Notes: generated by a model not told the origin, from the sequence alone. A stretch of 11,672 nucleotides of DNA from Candidatus Omnitrophota bacterium (GCA_023229385.1 JALNZI010000036.1:1-11672); one strand, 5' to 3'; positions 1 through 7,365 are shown, counted from the stretch's first letter. Translations and numbers: made by a program.

Positions 1-1
1 A

Positions 2-388
2 ACCATTAATGAGATTCCTACTAACAAAAAATCAAAACAAAAACCAATTTCTCTTAAAGAAACGATTAAATCACTTGTTCGTGAATTGATTAAAGAAGAG
101 GATGAAGAAGAAGAACCAATTGAAAAAAAACCACTTCCTCCAAAAAAATCTGAATCGGATTTAAAAAAGAAACCAACGGAAGACAAATCCAAAAGTATTA
201 CGATGGATGTAAAACCAGAATCAAAAACTTGGATTGATTTAATTAAATACATTCAGAAACTTAGTAAGACAGAAGATTCAGTTACTGTATTGGTAGCACC
301 AGATGATAAAACCAATAAAAAGGAATTTGAATTAGATATGGAAACGGATGTAATTAATAATTTTGTTGTAAATAATAAAACGGTGTAA
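2..388 (+). CDS. Partial unknown acidic protein, C-terminal part, with internal leader-like motif
   Basis: The reading frame is open from base 2 to a TAA at 386-388, giving 128 visible residues. No in-frame ATG lies near the left edge, and the only start-like codon (TTG at 86) falls inside a conserved motif, so the true start is probably upstream of the window. Visible residues 18-32 contain SLKETIKSLVRELIKEE, which resembles the N-terminal leader of the next genes but is internal here. A charged, low-complexity linker (run of Asp/Glu, then Lys/Pro) follows, then a more ordered C-terminus (KTWIDLIKYIQKL ... DINNFVV-type pattern). It lies 3 bp before the next gene in the same direction. I do not recognise the family. 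A capsid-internal or prohead-core role is inferred only from the shared motif and position. Confidence 0.75.
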   Translation, partial: TINEIPTNKKSKQKPISLKETIKSLVRELIKEEDEEEEPIEKKPLPPKKSESDLKKKPTEDKSKSITMDVKPESKTWIDLIKYIQKLSKTEDSVTVLVAPDDKTNKKEFELDMETDVINNFVVNNKTV

Positions 389-391
389 CAT

Positions 392-682
392 ATGACAAAG
401 AAAGAACTCAAATATCTGATAATCGAATGTCGCAAAGAATTATTAAAAGAGTCTGATTCGTTAATACACAAATTTGTGTACTTTGGATTTAATTATCCGA
501 ATAATTGGGTTAATGAAGTATGGAAAGATAACCCAACATTAGCAAAACATCTTAATACCAAATTTCATTCCATTTATAACAAAGTCGGTGCTCGAGCAGC
601 TGTAAATACATTTTACACCGAATTGGATTCCGAGAACCAACATATTCTTGAAGATTGGATTAATAATAATTATAATGATTAA
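392..682 (+). CDS. Small leader-tagged protein, putative capsid-internal protein (96 aa)
   Basis: The ATG at 392 begins MTKKELKYLIIECRKELLKE, the leader shared with the next three genes. It ends in I-I-E at residues 10-12, matching the [L/I]-x-E pattern of T4 prohead protease sites. The rest (about residues 25-96) looks like a compact helical domain rich in aromatics (FGFNYPNNWVNEVW, then HILEDWINNNY). No signal peptide or membrane segment is visible. It lies 3 bp after the preceding gene and 4 bp before the next, so it is probably in the same transcript as the scaffold and capsid genes downstream. The family is not recognised. The internal-protein role is inferred from the leader and from proximity to the capsid genes. 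Confidence 0.85.
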   Translation: MTKKELKYLIIECRKELLKESDSLIHKFVYFGFNYPNNWVNEVWKDNPTLAKHLNTKFHSIYNKVGARAAVNTFYTELDSENQHILEDWINNNYND

Positions 683-686
683 GCAC

Positions 687-911
687 ATGACAAAGAAAGA
701 ATTAATTAAACTGATACGAGAGACAATTGAGGAAGAATCATATGGATCAGAATTACAACGAGTAAGCAGATCATACAATAATTCTGCAACAGATAAACCA
801 AAAGCAGCTGACATAGAATCATTCAATAATTGGCTTCATTTGGGAATTAAATTACAGTATATAACCCAAGATGATGCTGATGATATTTATAACAAATACA
901 CAACAAAGTAA
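687..911 (+). CDS. Small leader-tagged protein, putative capsid-internal protein (74 aa)
   Basis: I chose the ATG at 687. An upstream TTG at 648 would add 13 residues but would lie inside the preceding gene and displace the leader from the N-terminus. From 687 the protein starts MTKKELIKLIRETIEEE, and its first five codons are identical to those of the gene at 392. I-R-E (residues 10-12) is a possible prohead-protease-type site. The remainder is polar and probably helical, with NNWLHLGIKLQYITQDDADDIY near the C-terminus. The TAA stop shares its last base with the next ATG (TAATG at 909-913), suggesting translational coupling. No known family is recognised. Confidence 0.82.
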   Translation: MTKKELIKLIRETIEEESYGSELQRVSRSYNNSATDKPKAADIESFNNWLHLGIKLQYITQDDADDIYNKYTTK

Positions 912-1180
912 TGAATAAAATTGAATTAAAGAAATTAATTAAAGAAGTATTGTCTGAATCGGATACAATAATTCCGTCTGAAATATCGAATATATTAACT
1001 GATTTAGATGTAATGGATGCTTATCCAACAAATGATGAAAAGTCATTGATTATATTACTATCAAAAGAAACTGGATTATATAAAGAGAATTTACAAAAAT
1101 TAATCAATTGTAAAAATTTTGTTAATTTGGGTATAACATCACATGGTCAACTTAGACTTAAATTTAAAAATGAAGAATGA
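911..1180 (+). CDS. Small leader-tagged protein, putative capsid-internal protein (89 aa)
   Basis: The start ATG at 911 overlaps the previous stop by one base. The N-terminus MNKIELKKLIKEVLSES carries the shared leader, with I-K-E at residues 10-12. After it comes a domain of about 65 residues with alternating hydrophobics (SEISNILTDLDVMDAYPTND, then LIILLSKETGLYKENLQKLI) and a basic end. The stop overlaps the next start as ATGA (1177-1180). Its Leu and Lys codons in the leader differ from those of the neighbouring copies, so the leader appears to be conserved as protein rather than only as DNA. The body is unlike its neighbours and I do not recognise it. Confidence 0.85.
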   Translation: MNKIELKKLIKEVLSESDTIIPSEISNILTDLDVMDAYPTNDEKSLIILLSKETGLYKENLQKLINCKNFVNLGITSHGQLRLKFKNEE

Positions 1181-1425
1181 ATAAAAAGGAATTAAAACAT
1201 CTCATTAAAGAATCAATGATTCAAATGGGAATAGTTGGATTGAGACCAATTAATTTAAGAGAAGATGAAGAAAATGATAATATTATCTCACCAAAGAAAC
1301 CATCATCCTTAAAAGGTGCCACCATCAAAGAAATATATTTTGAGACACGAACTAAAGAATGGCATATTATTACCAACAAAGGTGAAATGACAATTAATAA
1401 CCTCGGAATGTTAGAAATTTATTAA
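1177..1425 (+). CDS. Small leader-tagged protein, putative capsid-internal protein (82 aa)
   Basis: It begins at an ATGA overlap with the preceding gene. The N-terminus MNKKELKHLIKESMIQMG is a clear copy of the shared leader, with I-K-E at residues 10-12. A charged linker (about residues 25-45) follows. The C-terminal 35 residues look like a small beta-rich unit (ATIKEIYFETRTKEWHIITN, then KGEMTINNLGMLEIY). It ends 2 bp before the next ATG. Function unknown. Its association with the capsid is inferred from the leader and gene order. Confidence 0.83.
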   Translation: MNKKELKHLIKESMIQMGIVGLRPINLREDEENDNIISPKKPSSLKGATIKEIYFETRTKEWHIITNKGEMTINNLGMLEIY

Positions 1426-1427
1426 TC

Positions 1428-1913
1428 ATGGAACACTATAATAAAAACTTGCTTATTGAAATTGTAAAGAATCACGACAAAAATTTATTGTCTGAATTTG
1501 ATTACAATCCAACTGTTCCAATTGCTTCACTTGGAAAATATGGAATCAATTATGGTCAAAAAACAAAACAAAAAGAAGCAAAGGAAGAAAAACCAGATCA
1601 TGTTAATTTAGAAATGCTCAGTAATTTTTGGAATTATAATGATAATAAATCCAAAAAAATAATATTCGTTCTTCATGTAATGGATGATACAAATGATAGT
1701 TGGATAGTATGCTCACAAACATACAAACAATTTTGTTCAGAAAAAGAATACACAATTGAAAATGAATTCAAATGTGATAGTACAGCAGAAGATAATAAAA
1801 CCGGAGCTTTCAAATTAGCAATGAAATACGGAAAGAAAATTGCTGGAAACATCAAAAATGATAATAACGATAATATTGGTGAATTTATTGGAATTATGAA
1901 ACTAACTTATTGA
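1428..1913 (+). CDS. Unknown protein with divergent leader, putative capsid-internal protein (161 aa)
   Basis: The ATG at 1428 is 2 bp after the preceding stop. The N-terminus MEHYNKNLLIEIVKNHDKN is a looser version of the leader, retaining L-I-E (residues 9-11) and a second hydrophobic L-L-S-E (residues 20-23). A Lys/Glu-rich linker follows around residues 46-58. Residues about 60-161 form an ordered-looking domain with FVLHVMDDTNDSWIVCSQTY, several aromatic residues and two further Cys. No transmembrane segment or catalytic motif is recognised. It is the largest of the small-protein group and the last clear gene before the scaffold region. The capsid-internal assignment is weaker here than for the four preceding proteins because the leader is more divergent. 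Confidence 0.82.
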   Translation: MEHYNKNLLIEIVKNHDKNLLSEFDYNPTVPIASLGKYGINYGQKTKQKEAKEEKPDHVNLEMLSNFWNYNDNKSKKIIFVLHVMDDTNDSWIVCSQTYKQFCSEKEYTIENEFKCDSTAEDNKTGAFKLAMKYGKKIAGNIKNDNNDNIGEFIGIMKLTY

Positions 1914-1914
1914 A

Positions 1915-2052
1915 ATGAACAAAACCGAGACAACAACCAAAATCAAACACAATTGGATGTTGACAGTTTTAAAACCCAGATTTAAACGAAACAAATCAAA
2001 ACGAACTACAAAACAATATACTTATTGCTCAAGTGGAAACAAATCATCATGA
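1915..2052 (+). CDS. Possible tiny basic protein (45 aa)
   Basis: An ATG at 1915, one base after the preceding TGA, opens a 45-codon frame ending in TGA at 2050-2052. The predicted peptide starts MNKTETTTKIKHNWM and contains 12 Lys/Arg and one acidic residue, so it would be strongly basic and could bind nucleic acid or the acidic scaffold. The tight spacing to the upstream gene resembles the junctions of the preceding genes. It lacks the [L/I]-x-E leader. Because it is short and has no recognised family, it may instead be non-coding spacer with a chance frame. Confidence 0.42.
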   Translation: MNKTETTTKIKHNWMLTVLKPRFKRNKSKRTTKQYTYCSSGNKSS

Positions 2053-2080
2053 GCAAACTGAGAAAAAATTCAATTATATA

Positions 2081-2089
2081 CTATTTATA
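2081..2089 (+). promoter_or_regulatory. Putative phage promoter element CTATTTATA upstream of scaffold gene
   Basis: CTATTTATA lies in the 108-bp spacer before the scaffold gene. The same nine bases occur at 5319-5327, before the other plus-strand gene that follows a spacer, and I saw them nowhere else on this strand. Downstream sequence is also similar (TAG, then TAAAAATT, then TA). The reverse complement TATAAATAG equals the T4 late promoter core TATAAATA plus one base, but in the wrong direction for these genes. The assignment as a promoter is an inference from position and recurrence. Confidence 0.35.
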
Positions 2090-2109
2090 GTTAAAAATTT
2101 TATATGTCC

Positions 2110-2123
2110 GATATAATTATATC
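2110..2123. repeat. 14-bp perfect palindrome in scaffold gene 5' spacer
   Basis: GATATAATTATATC reads the same on both strands and sits 37 bp before the scaffold ATG. It could be an operator or a weak hairpin in the leader mRNA. In DNA this AT-rich such palindromes also arise by chance, so function is uncertain. Confidence 0.3.
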
Positions 2124-2160
2124 AAAATAGACATTTATTTTTAAAAAAAACAAATTAAAA

Positions 2161-3447
2161 ATGGCAAAGAAAAAAGATTTATTACAAGAAGCAATTGCAG
2201 ATGCAAATCTACTCAAAGAGACAGCACTCAGTAATGCTAAGAAAGCAATTGAGGAAACGTTCGTCCCAAAAATGAAATCTGCAATTGAATCCAGATTAAA
2301 ACAAGAAGCTTCGACAGATGATGATGAAGAAAATTTAGATCAAGTGGATGCAACGGATGAATTGATGAACGATGAAAATCCAGACGAAAAAGAAAATCCT
2401 GAAAATGAAGAAGACGATGTAAATTTCGGTGATGACCAAGAAGAAGTCAATCCAGATTATGATCTGAATATTGATGATATGGCATCTGATATTTCATCTG
2501 ATCCAATTCCTGACATTCCTGGTTCAGAACCACACGATGTAGATTCAGAAGTAGAAGATAATGATGAAGACATCCCAATGGATAAAGAATTGGATATATT
2601 CATTACACCCGATGACGATGAAGTAATCGAAATTGATGATGAAGACGAGGAAAAGGAAATGGAAGACGAAGATGAAGAAGAAAAAGATGAATTAGAAGAA
2701 TCTGCTCCTGTATATACATATAACGAAGAAGAAGAGCCTGATGAAGATTTTGAAATTGAAGACGACGAGACGGATTCAGAAACATTTGAAGTGGGTCAAA
2801 CTTTAGTAGATACCGACGGTATCAAATATAATGTAGATTGGGTCAGTCCGACTGATGCTAATTCTCGTGGTGCCTTATTAACATCAGAAGCCGGGGATTC
2901 AGAATTTAAATCATTTGACGAATTAGAAAATTTCAAATTGGCATCGGAACCAATGACAGAAGATGAAGATGTATCTCTCGACTTTGATGATGATGAAGAA
3001 ACAATTGATGAAGATTTAGGAATAACAGATACAGTATCTACTGCATTAAAAACAGAACTTGATTCTGCAAAGAAAAAAATAACTGACTTACAAAATCAAT
3101 TGAATAGTATAAAACTTGAATCAGCAAAATGTAATGCTGTAAATGAAGTTTTACTTTCACAATCATTGACCAAAGATCAAAAATCTAATATTTCAAAACA
3201 ATTTGGTTCAGCAAAAACAATCGGAGAAATCAGATTGGCAAAGAAAATAATCACTGAATCAATTCAATTAACTAATACCAGAACAGAAAAACGTATTGGT
3301 AAATTACTGGAAAATGTAAAACCAGAATCGAAATCCAATAGAGAAAAATTAATTAAAGAACAAACCAACGAGCAAGATGATGAAATTTTGGATAGTGAAT
3401 TATTCAGACGTTTCCAACGACTTGCTGACATTAAAACAAATAAATAA
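2161..3447 (+). CDS. Prohead core scaffolding protein, T4 gp22-like (428 aa)
   Basis: Scaffold proteins of this type form the prohead core on which the capsid shell assembles and are then digested by the prohead protease. The gene lies 5 bp upstream of the capsid gene, the T4 order (22 then 23). The N-terminal 50 residues are helical and Lys/Ala/Glu-rich, with LLQE-A (7-11) and LLKE-T (17-21) as candidate [L/I]-x-E cleavage sites. Residues about 52-285 are extremely acidic, with long Asp/Glu runs, interrupted by a small ordered patch near 209-258 (VGQTLVDTDGIKYNVDWVSP). Residues 290-320 look like a coiled coil, and 330-428 are a charged helical tail containing LIKE-Q (397-401). T4 gp22 is about 269 residues, so this one is much longer, chiefly through the acidic region. 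The start is fixed by an ATG after an A-rich leader. Assigned from position and composition rather than clear sequence identity. Confidence 0.78.
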   Translation: MAKKKDLLQEAIADANLLKETALSNAKKAIEETFVPKMKSAIESRLKQEASTDDDEENLDQVDATDELMNDENPDEKENPENEEDDVNFGDDQEEVNPDYDLNIDDMASDISSDPIPDIPGSEPHDVDSEVEDNDEDIPMDKELDIFITPDDDEVIEIDDEDEEKEMEDEDEEEKDELEESAPVYTYNEEEEPDEDFEIEDDETDSETFEVGQTLVDTDGIKYNVDWVSPTDANSRGALLTSEAGDSEFKSFDELENFKLASEPMTEDEDVSLDFDDDEETIDEDLGITDTVSTALKTELDSAKKKITDLQNQLNSIKLESAKCNAVNEVLLSQSLTKDQKSNISKQFGSAKTIGEIRLAKKIITESIQLTNTRTEKRIGKLLENVKPESKSNREKLIKEQTNEQDDEILDSELFRRFQRLADIKTNK

Positions 3448-3452
3448 AAATT

Positions 3453-5105
3453 ATGCCTGACAACACAATTAATCAATTATTAACCGAGTCCGGTGAATTG
3501 TACAAAAATCAATTCAACCAGACAAAAAAGTTAGCAGCTCGATGGGCTAAGACTGGATTGTTAAAAGGTCTTGACAAAGAGATAGATCGAAACAACATGG
3601 CCTTGATGCTTGAAAACCAAGCAAGAGAACTGTTAAAAGAAATTAGCGACACTGGTACTGGTGGATCAAAAGAAGAATGGAGTGGAGTAGCGTTACCATT
3701 GGTACGCAGAATTTTTGCAGAAATTGCTGCAAAAGACTTTGTATCCGTTCAACCAATGTCCTTACCGAGTGGACTAGTATTTTATTTAGATTTAAAATAC
3801 GGTACAAACCAACCTTATGGTTTCCAAGGAGTAGGAGAATCATCTACTGATTGGCAATACAATTCAATTTATGGTACAACCAAAGGAACAGGAAGTGTTC
3901 CATATGGTGGTCTTTATGGTGCAGGAAGATTTGGATATTCAATCAATGATTATACAGCATCTATTACTTCTGCATTATGTACAACCGGATCAGTTAATTT
4001 ATCTGATATAAATTATAATCCATATCTCAGTGCATCCGTTGCTGATGGTACTATAAAATATCTGCAAGTAGATATGTCAAACACTGGATATGATCCATTG
4101 GGAATTCGTGCATTTGCTGTAACATCAGGAAGTTCACTTGTATTCTTACCAGAATATACAACTGTAAATACATCTCAGAGTTTAGTTAAATTCCTTTGCA
4201 CTGGATTAGCAACATCTGCTTCCTTTACCGTTTACTACCATAAACAGACCACGGCAACAAACAGAGCTGATTTTGAAGCAAGAGGAGAATACAATACTAA
4301 TTCTGGATATGACAGTACTCAAGTACTTGAAATTCCTGAATTGACATTGAACATTTCCAGTGAACCGATTGTAGCTAAAACAAGAAAGTTAAAAGCAGTT
4401 TGGTCTCCTGAATATGCCCAGGATTTAAATGCTTACCATTCAATAGACGCAGAAGAACAATTAACCAGTATTTTGAGTGAATACATCTCGATGGAAATTG
4501 ATTTGGAAATCTTGGATATGTTGATTACTTCGGCAACAACTGTTGATTATTGGTCAGCTAAAATTGGTACAATCAAAACCGGTACTGCTGGAACAATGGC
4601 AGACTTCCAGTTACAAGATGCAAGTCTTGGTTATTCCTTACATTATACACAACCTACCTGGTTCCAAACCTTGGGAGTAAAAATGCAAAAGGTATCCAAT
4701 ATCATTCATCAGAAAACAATGCGCGGTGGTGCAAACTTTGCAGTTTGTTCTCCTACTATTGCAACTGTGATTGAATCCATGAACGGATTTACAAGTACTG
4801 TAACAGGAACATCGGATTATGAATTCGCAATGGGAGTTGAAAAGATTGGTACATTACAGAACAAATGGAATGTATACAAGAATCCCTATATGACAGGATA
4901 TACTATATTGATGGGATTTAGAGGCAAGCAGTTCCTTGAAACGGGCGCAGTTTTTGCACCTTACATTCCATTGATCATGACACCTACTATATACGATCCG
5001 ACCAACCTTGTGCCAAGGAAGGGAATATCAACTCGCTATGCTAAACGCATGTTGCGACCCGAATATTTTGGAAAAATCCGTGTTACTGATGTAAATTTCA
5101 TCTAA
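3453..5105 (+). CDS. Major capsid protein, T4 gp23-like (550 aa)
   Basis: This is the shell-forming protein of a T4-superfamily phage (HK97 fold). Family features visible are MALMLENQARELLKE near 49-63; the stretch LPLVRRIFAEIAAKDFVSVQ (81-100) followed by PMSLPSG, which parallels the VRR...D..GVQPM..P.G segment of T4 gp23; the central RADFEARGEYN region; KAVWSPEYAQDLNAYHSID; and a C-terminal RPEYFGKIRVTDV. Length fits the family (T4 gp23 is 521 residues). A candidate maturation site is L61-K62-E63 followed by Ile. T4 gp23 is cut at almost the same place (after E65, following F-L-T-E), so the mature protein would start near residue 64. A second [L/I]-x-E occurs at the N-terminus (LLTE-S, 9-13). 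The gene is followed by a strong terminator. The G/T/S-rich insert at about 125-250 may be a surface-exposed variable domain. Confidence 0.93.
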   Translation: MPDNTINQLLTESGELYKNQFNQTKKLAARWAKTGLLKGLDKEIDRNNMALMLENQARELLKEISDTGTGGSKEEWSGVALPLVRRIFAEIAAKDFVSVQPMSLPSGLVFYLDLKYGTNQPYGFQGVGESSTDWQYNSIYGTTKGTGSVPYGGLYGAGRFGYSINDYTASITSALCTTGSVNLSDINYNPYLSASVADGTIKYLQVDMSNTGYDPLGIRAFAVTSGSSLVFLPEYTTVNTSQSLVKFLCTGLATSASFTVYYHKQTTATNRADFEARGEYNTNSGYDSTQVLEIPELTLNISSEPIVAKTRKLKAVWSPEYAQDLNAYHSIDAEEQLTSILSEYISMEIDLEILDMLITSATTVDYWSAKIGTIKTGTAGTMADFQLQDASLGYSLHYTQPTWFQTLGVKMQKVSNIIHQKTMRGGANFAVCSPTIATVIESMNGFTSTVTGTSDYEFAMGVEKIGTLQNKWNVYKNPYMTGYTILMGFRGKQFLETGAVFAPYIPLIMTPTIYDPTNLVPRKGISTRYAKRMLRPEYFGKIRVTDVNFI

Positions 5106-5131
5106 ATCTACTAATCATTCAATTGATATAC

Positions 5132-5161
5132 AAAGGAGTAACAAATGTTGCTCCTTTTTTT
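5132..5161 (+). terminator. Intrinsic terminator after capsid gene
   Basis: The arm AAAGGAGTAAC (5132-5142), the loop AAAT and the arm GTTGCTCCTTT (5147-5157) form an 11-bp stem with a single T-G wobble, and a run of eight T (5154-5161) completes it. It starts 27 bp after the capsid stop codon and should end the virion-gene transcript, separating it from the endonuclease-like gene. Confidence 0.88.
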
Positions 5162-5318
5162 ATGTTTTTCGGAAAAAGTAAATTCCCAATTCTGATTATA
5201 ATAACTTCTTAGTATATCCTCAACAAAAATAAAAATGAAAATTTGTCATGAGATATACAAAAAAATAAATTTATTTTTTAAAAATCTCTCAAATTCTTAA
5301 CAAATTCTTTTTTTTGCA

Positions 5319-5327
5319 CTATTTATA
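5319..5327 (+). promoter_or_regulatory. Putative phage promoter element CTATTTATA upstream of fusion nuclease gene
   Basis: This is the second exact copy of the nine-base element found before the scaffold gene. It is 23 bp before the ATG at 5350 and downstream of the capsid terminator, where a new promoter would be required. The rest of the spacer (5162-5318) is very AT-rich with no gene seen. Orientation and sigma factor are not established. Confidence 0.37.
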
Positions 5328-5349
5328 TTATAGAGTAAAAATTATAATT

Positions 5350-7332
5350 ATGATAAAGAAAAGAAAAAAACGAGAGCCATCGCAAACTATAATTTGTCAA
5401 ATTTGTGGAAAAGAATTTAAAGGATGTGGTATCGGATCACACATAAAATATGTACATCATATTACAACAGATGAATACGTAGAGAAATATGGAGAATTTA
5501 GGTCTCAAAATATTAAACAACAAAATAATAAAAAATTACAGGAATCTGGTGATAAGAAAATAAGAAATTTGTCAACTGTTACTTGTGAAATCTGTGGAGA
5601 AACATTTGTACAAATTGGGTTTGACAGTCATATTAACAATAAACACGATATGACTACATCTGATTATATCAAAAAATATGGAGAGTATAGAACTAAATAT
5701 CTAAATTATAACAAACGAGCAGAAAAAAACAAAATCGAATGTTTGATTTGCCACCAATATTTTGGTTCCCATCGTTTATTAGCATACCACTTAAGAATTG
5801 ATCATGATATATCAAATATAATAAATGAATATGTAACTCCTTATGTTTTTAAAAATAAAGTTCAATTGTGTAAATGTGGGTGCAAAAATCCGGTAACTTT
5901 ACTTGTACGTCCTCCTTATAAATATGATCATGTCTTCGGTCATGCACCAAATGGAATGACTGGAAGAAAACATACAGATTCAGCCAGATCAAAAATGAAA
6001 ACAAGAGCAATGTCCCGAATTTATAAAAATAACAAATATGGGCCATCTAAATTGGAAATTAAATTTAAAAAATTTTTAATTGATAATGATATTATATTTA
6101 CAACACAGGCTCCAATACATAATGGATTTATTGATTTTTATCTACCGAAATATGATAAATATATTGAAATAGATGGAACATATTGGCATCCTACTAAGTT
6201 AGAACATCTTAATCTGCGACAAGTTAACAATGCCTATAAATCAATTTTAAAATCAAATGAATTGGGAGATAAATTGATACGGATTAAGGAGGTTGATTTG
6301 GATAAAATTAACACGATTGATGACATTTTTAAATATAATACCAAATATGATATTGAACCCATTGAATATAAAACATCAATTGTTGACAAAAATACATTCG
6401 TAAAAATTAAATCAACTATTAGTGATACTACAACATTAAAAAAATATAAACCTATTATATTACATTTTCTTAAATTGATTCATCCAGAGTTCCCCTACCC
6501 CCCAATCACTGAAACCCCATCGGAAATAATAACCAAGATTCAAACCTGCAACAAGTCTAATATCATTACAACTGAAAACAACATACCAACGTTTAACAAT
6601 AATGCTGCATTCTCAGCAGGAGTTACCTACCTTAAATCCACCTGTAAATCATACTGGAAGTCTTCGTTTAAAAATTCAGTTAGTCCGGTTGAAGCATGGT
6701 ATGATGATGACGTCATGGAAAAAATAATTGCATATCGAATTGGACTAAATAACAGTGGTGAAGTATTTGATTTAAGTCTTCATCAAATAATCAAAGGACT
6801 CAGTGCATCTCGTTATTCAATTTCATTTTTTAAACCAGTACTTGCATTTTCAATATACAAATACATACTCGGTGATGGTAATAATCCAATCGTATTTGAT
6901 CCGTGTTGTGGATTTGGTGGAAGATTGGTTGGATTTAAAGCAGCATATCCAAATGGTACATATATTGGTTGTGAACCAAATACTCAAACTTATAATGAAT
7001 TACTTGAATTAGTATCTCACTTTAATTTCAATGATGTAAAATTATTTAATTGTAAATTAGAAGACTTAAACGAAAATATTAAATATGATATTGGATTTAC
7101 CAGTATTCCATATTTCAACAAAGAGACTTACTCAAAACAAGTTAATTATAATAGTATTGATGACTGGAAGAATACATTTGTTAATGTTTTGAATAAATAT
7201 CATGATATGTATGTCAATTTACCAATTGGTTTAATTGAGAACAACAATGTAATTGGGTATGTTGGTAATTCAACCAGTCATTGGAATTCAAAGAAAGATA
7301 AGAAGAAAGAATTGATAATAAAAATTAATTGA
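5350..7332 (+). CDS. Zinc-finger / NUMOD3 / Vsr-like endonuclease fused to a SAM methyltransferase-like domain (660 aa)
   Basis: Domains in order: three Cys2His2-like fingers (C16-C19-H31-H36; C79-C82-H94-H99; C131-C134-H147-H152), the first two each followed by a similar D(E/Y)...KYGE(F/Y)R segment; a CKCGC cluster (174-178) leading to a NUMOD3-like GMTGRKHTDSARSKMK (202-217), a module common in homing endonucleases; a Vsr/EDxHD-like PD-(D/E)xK nuclease (E236, D262, then YIEIDGTYWH at 271-280); a linker; and a methyltransferase-like domain with VFDPCCGFGGRL (515-526, motif I), YIGCEPN (538-544, acidic motif II) and TSIPYFNKETY (584-594, motif IV-like, with S-I-P-Y in place of the usual D/N/S-P-P-Y). 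The ATG at 5350 was chosen over an upstream TTG at 5314, which overlaps the putative promoter. A mobile homing-endonuclease role is inferred from the domains and the site beside the capsid gene. The methylation activity and target are unknown. Confidence 0.85.
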   Translation: MIKKRKKREPSQTIICQICGKEFKGCGIGSHIKYVHHITTDEYVEKYGEFRSQNIKQQNNKKLQESGDKKIRNLSTVTCEICGETFVQIGFDSHINNKHDMTTSDYIKKYGEYRTKYLNYNKRAEKNKIECLICHQYFGSHRLLAYHLRIDHDISNIINEYVTPYVFKNKVQLCKCGCKNPVTLLVRPPYKYDHVFGHAPNGMTGRKHTDSARSKMKTRAMSRIYKNNKYGPSKLEIKFKKFLIDNDIIFTTQAPIHNGFIDFYLPKYDKYIEIDGTYWHPTKLEHLNLRQVNNAYKSILKSNELGDKLIRIKEVDLDKINTIDDIFKYNTKYDIEPIEYKTSIVDKNTFVKIKSTISDTTTLKKYKPIILHFLKLIHPEFPYPPITETPSEIITKIQTCNKSNIITTENNIPTFNNNAAFSAGVTYLKSTCKSYWKSSFKNSVSPVEAWYDDDVMEKIIAYRIGLNNSGEVFDLSLHQIIKGLSASRYSISFFKPVLAFSIYKYILGDGNNPIVFDPCCGFGGRLVGFKAAYPNGTYIGCEPNTQTYNELLELVSHFNFNDVKLFNCKLEDLNENIKYDIGFTSIPYFNKETYSKQVNYNSIDDWKNTFVNVLNKYHDMYVNLPIGLIENNNVIGYVGNSTSHWNSKKDKKKELIIKIN

Positions 7333-7365
7333 TCAGACATTAAACTTCCAATGGTTGTTCTTTGT

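Noticed and set aside
1231..1241. Eleven-base match (ATAGTTGGATT) to the core of the 37-bp repeat
   Set aside because: It lies inside a coding region with no extension on either side, and a match of this length is plausible by chance in AT-rich sequence.
5314..5349. TTG start for the fusion nuclease adding 12 residues
   Set aside because: The extension covers the putative promoter element and is Tyr/Ile-rich low-complexity. The ATG at 5350 has a typical A-rich leader.
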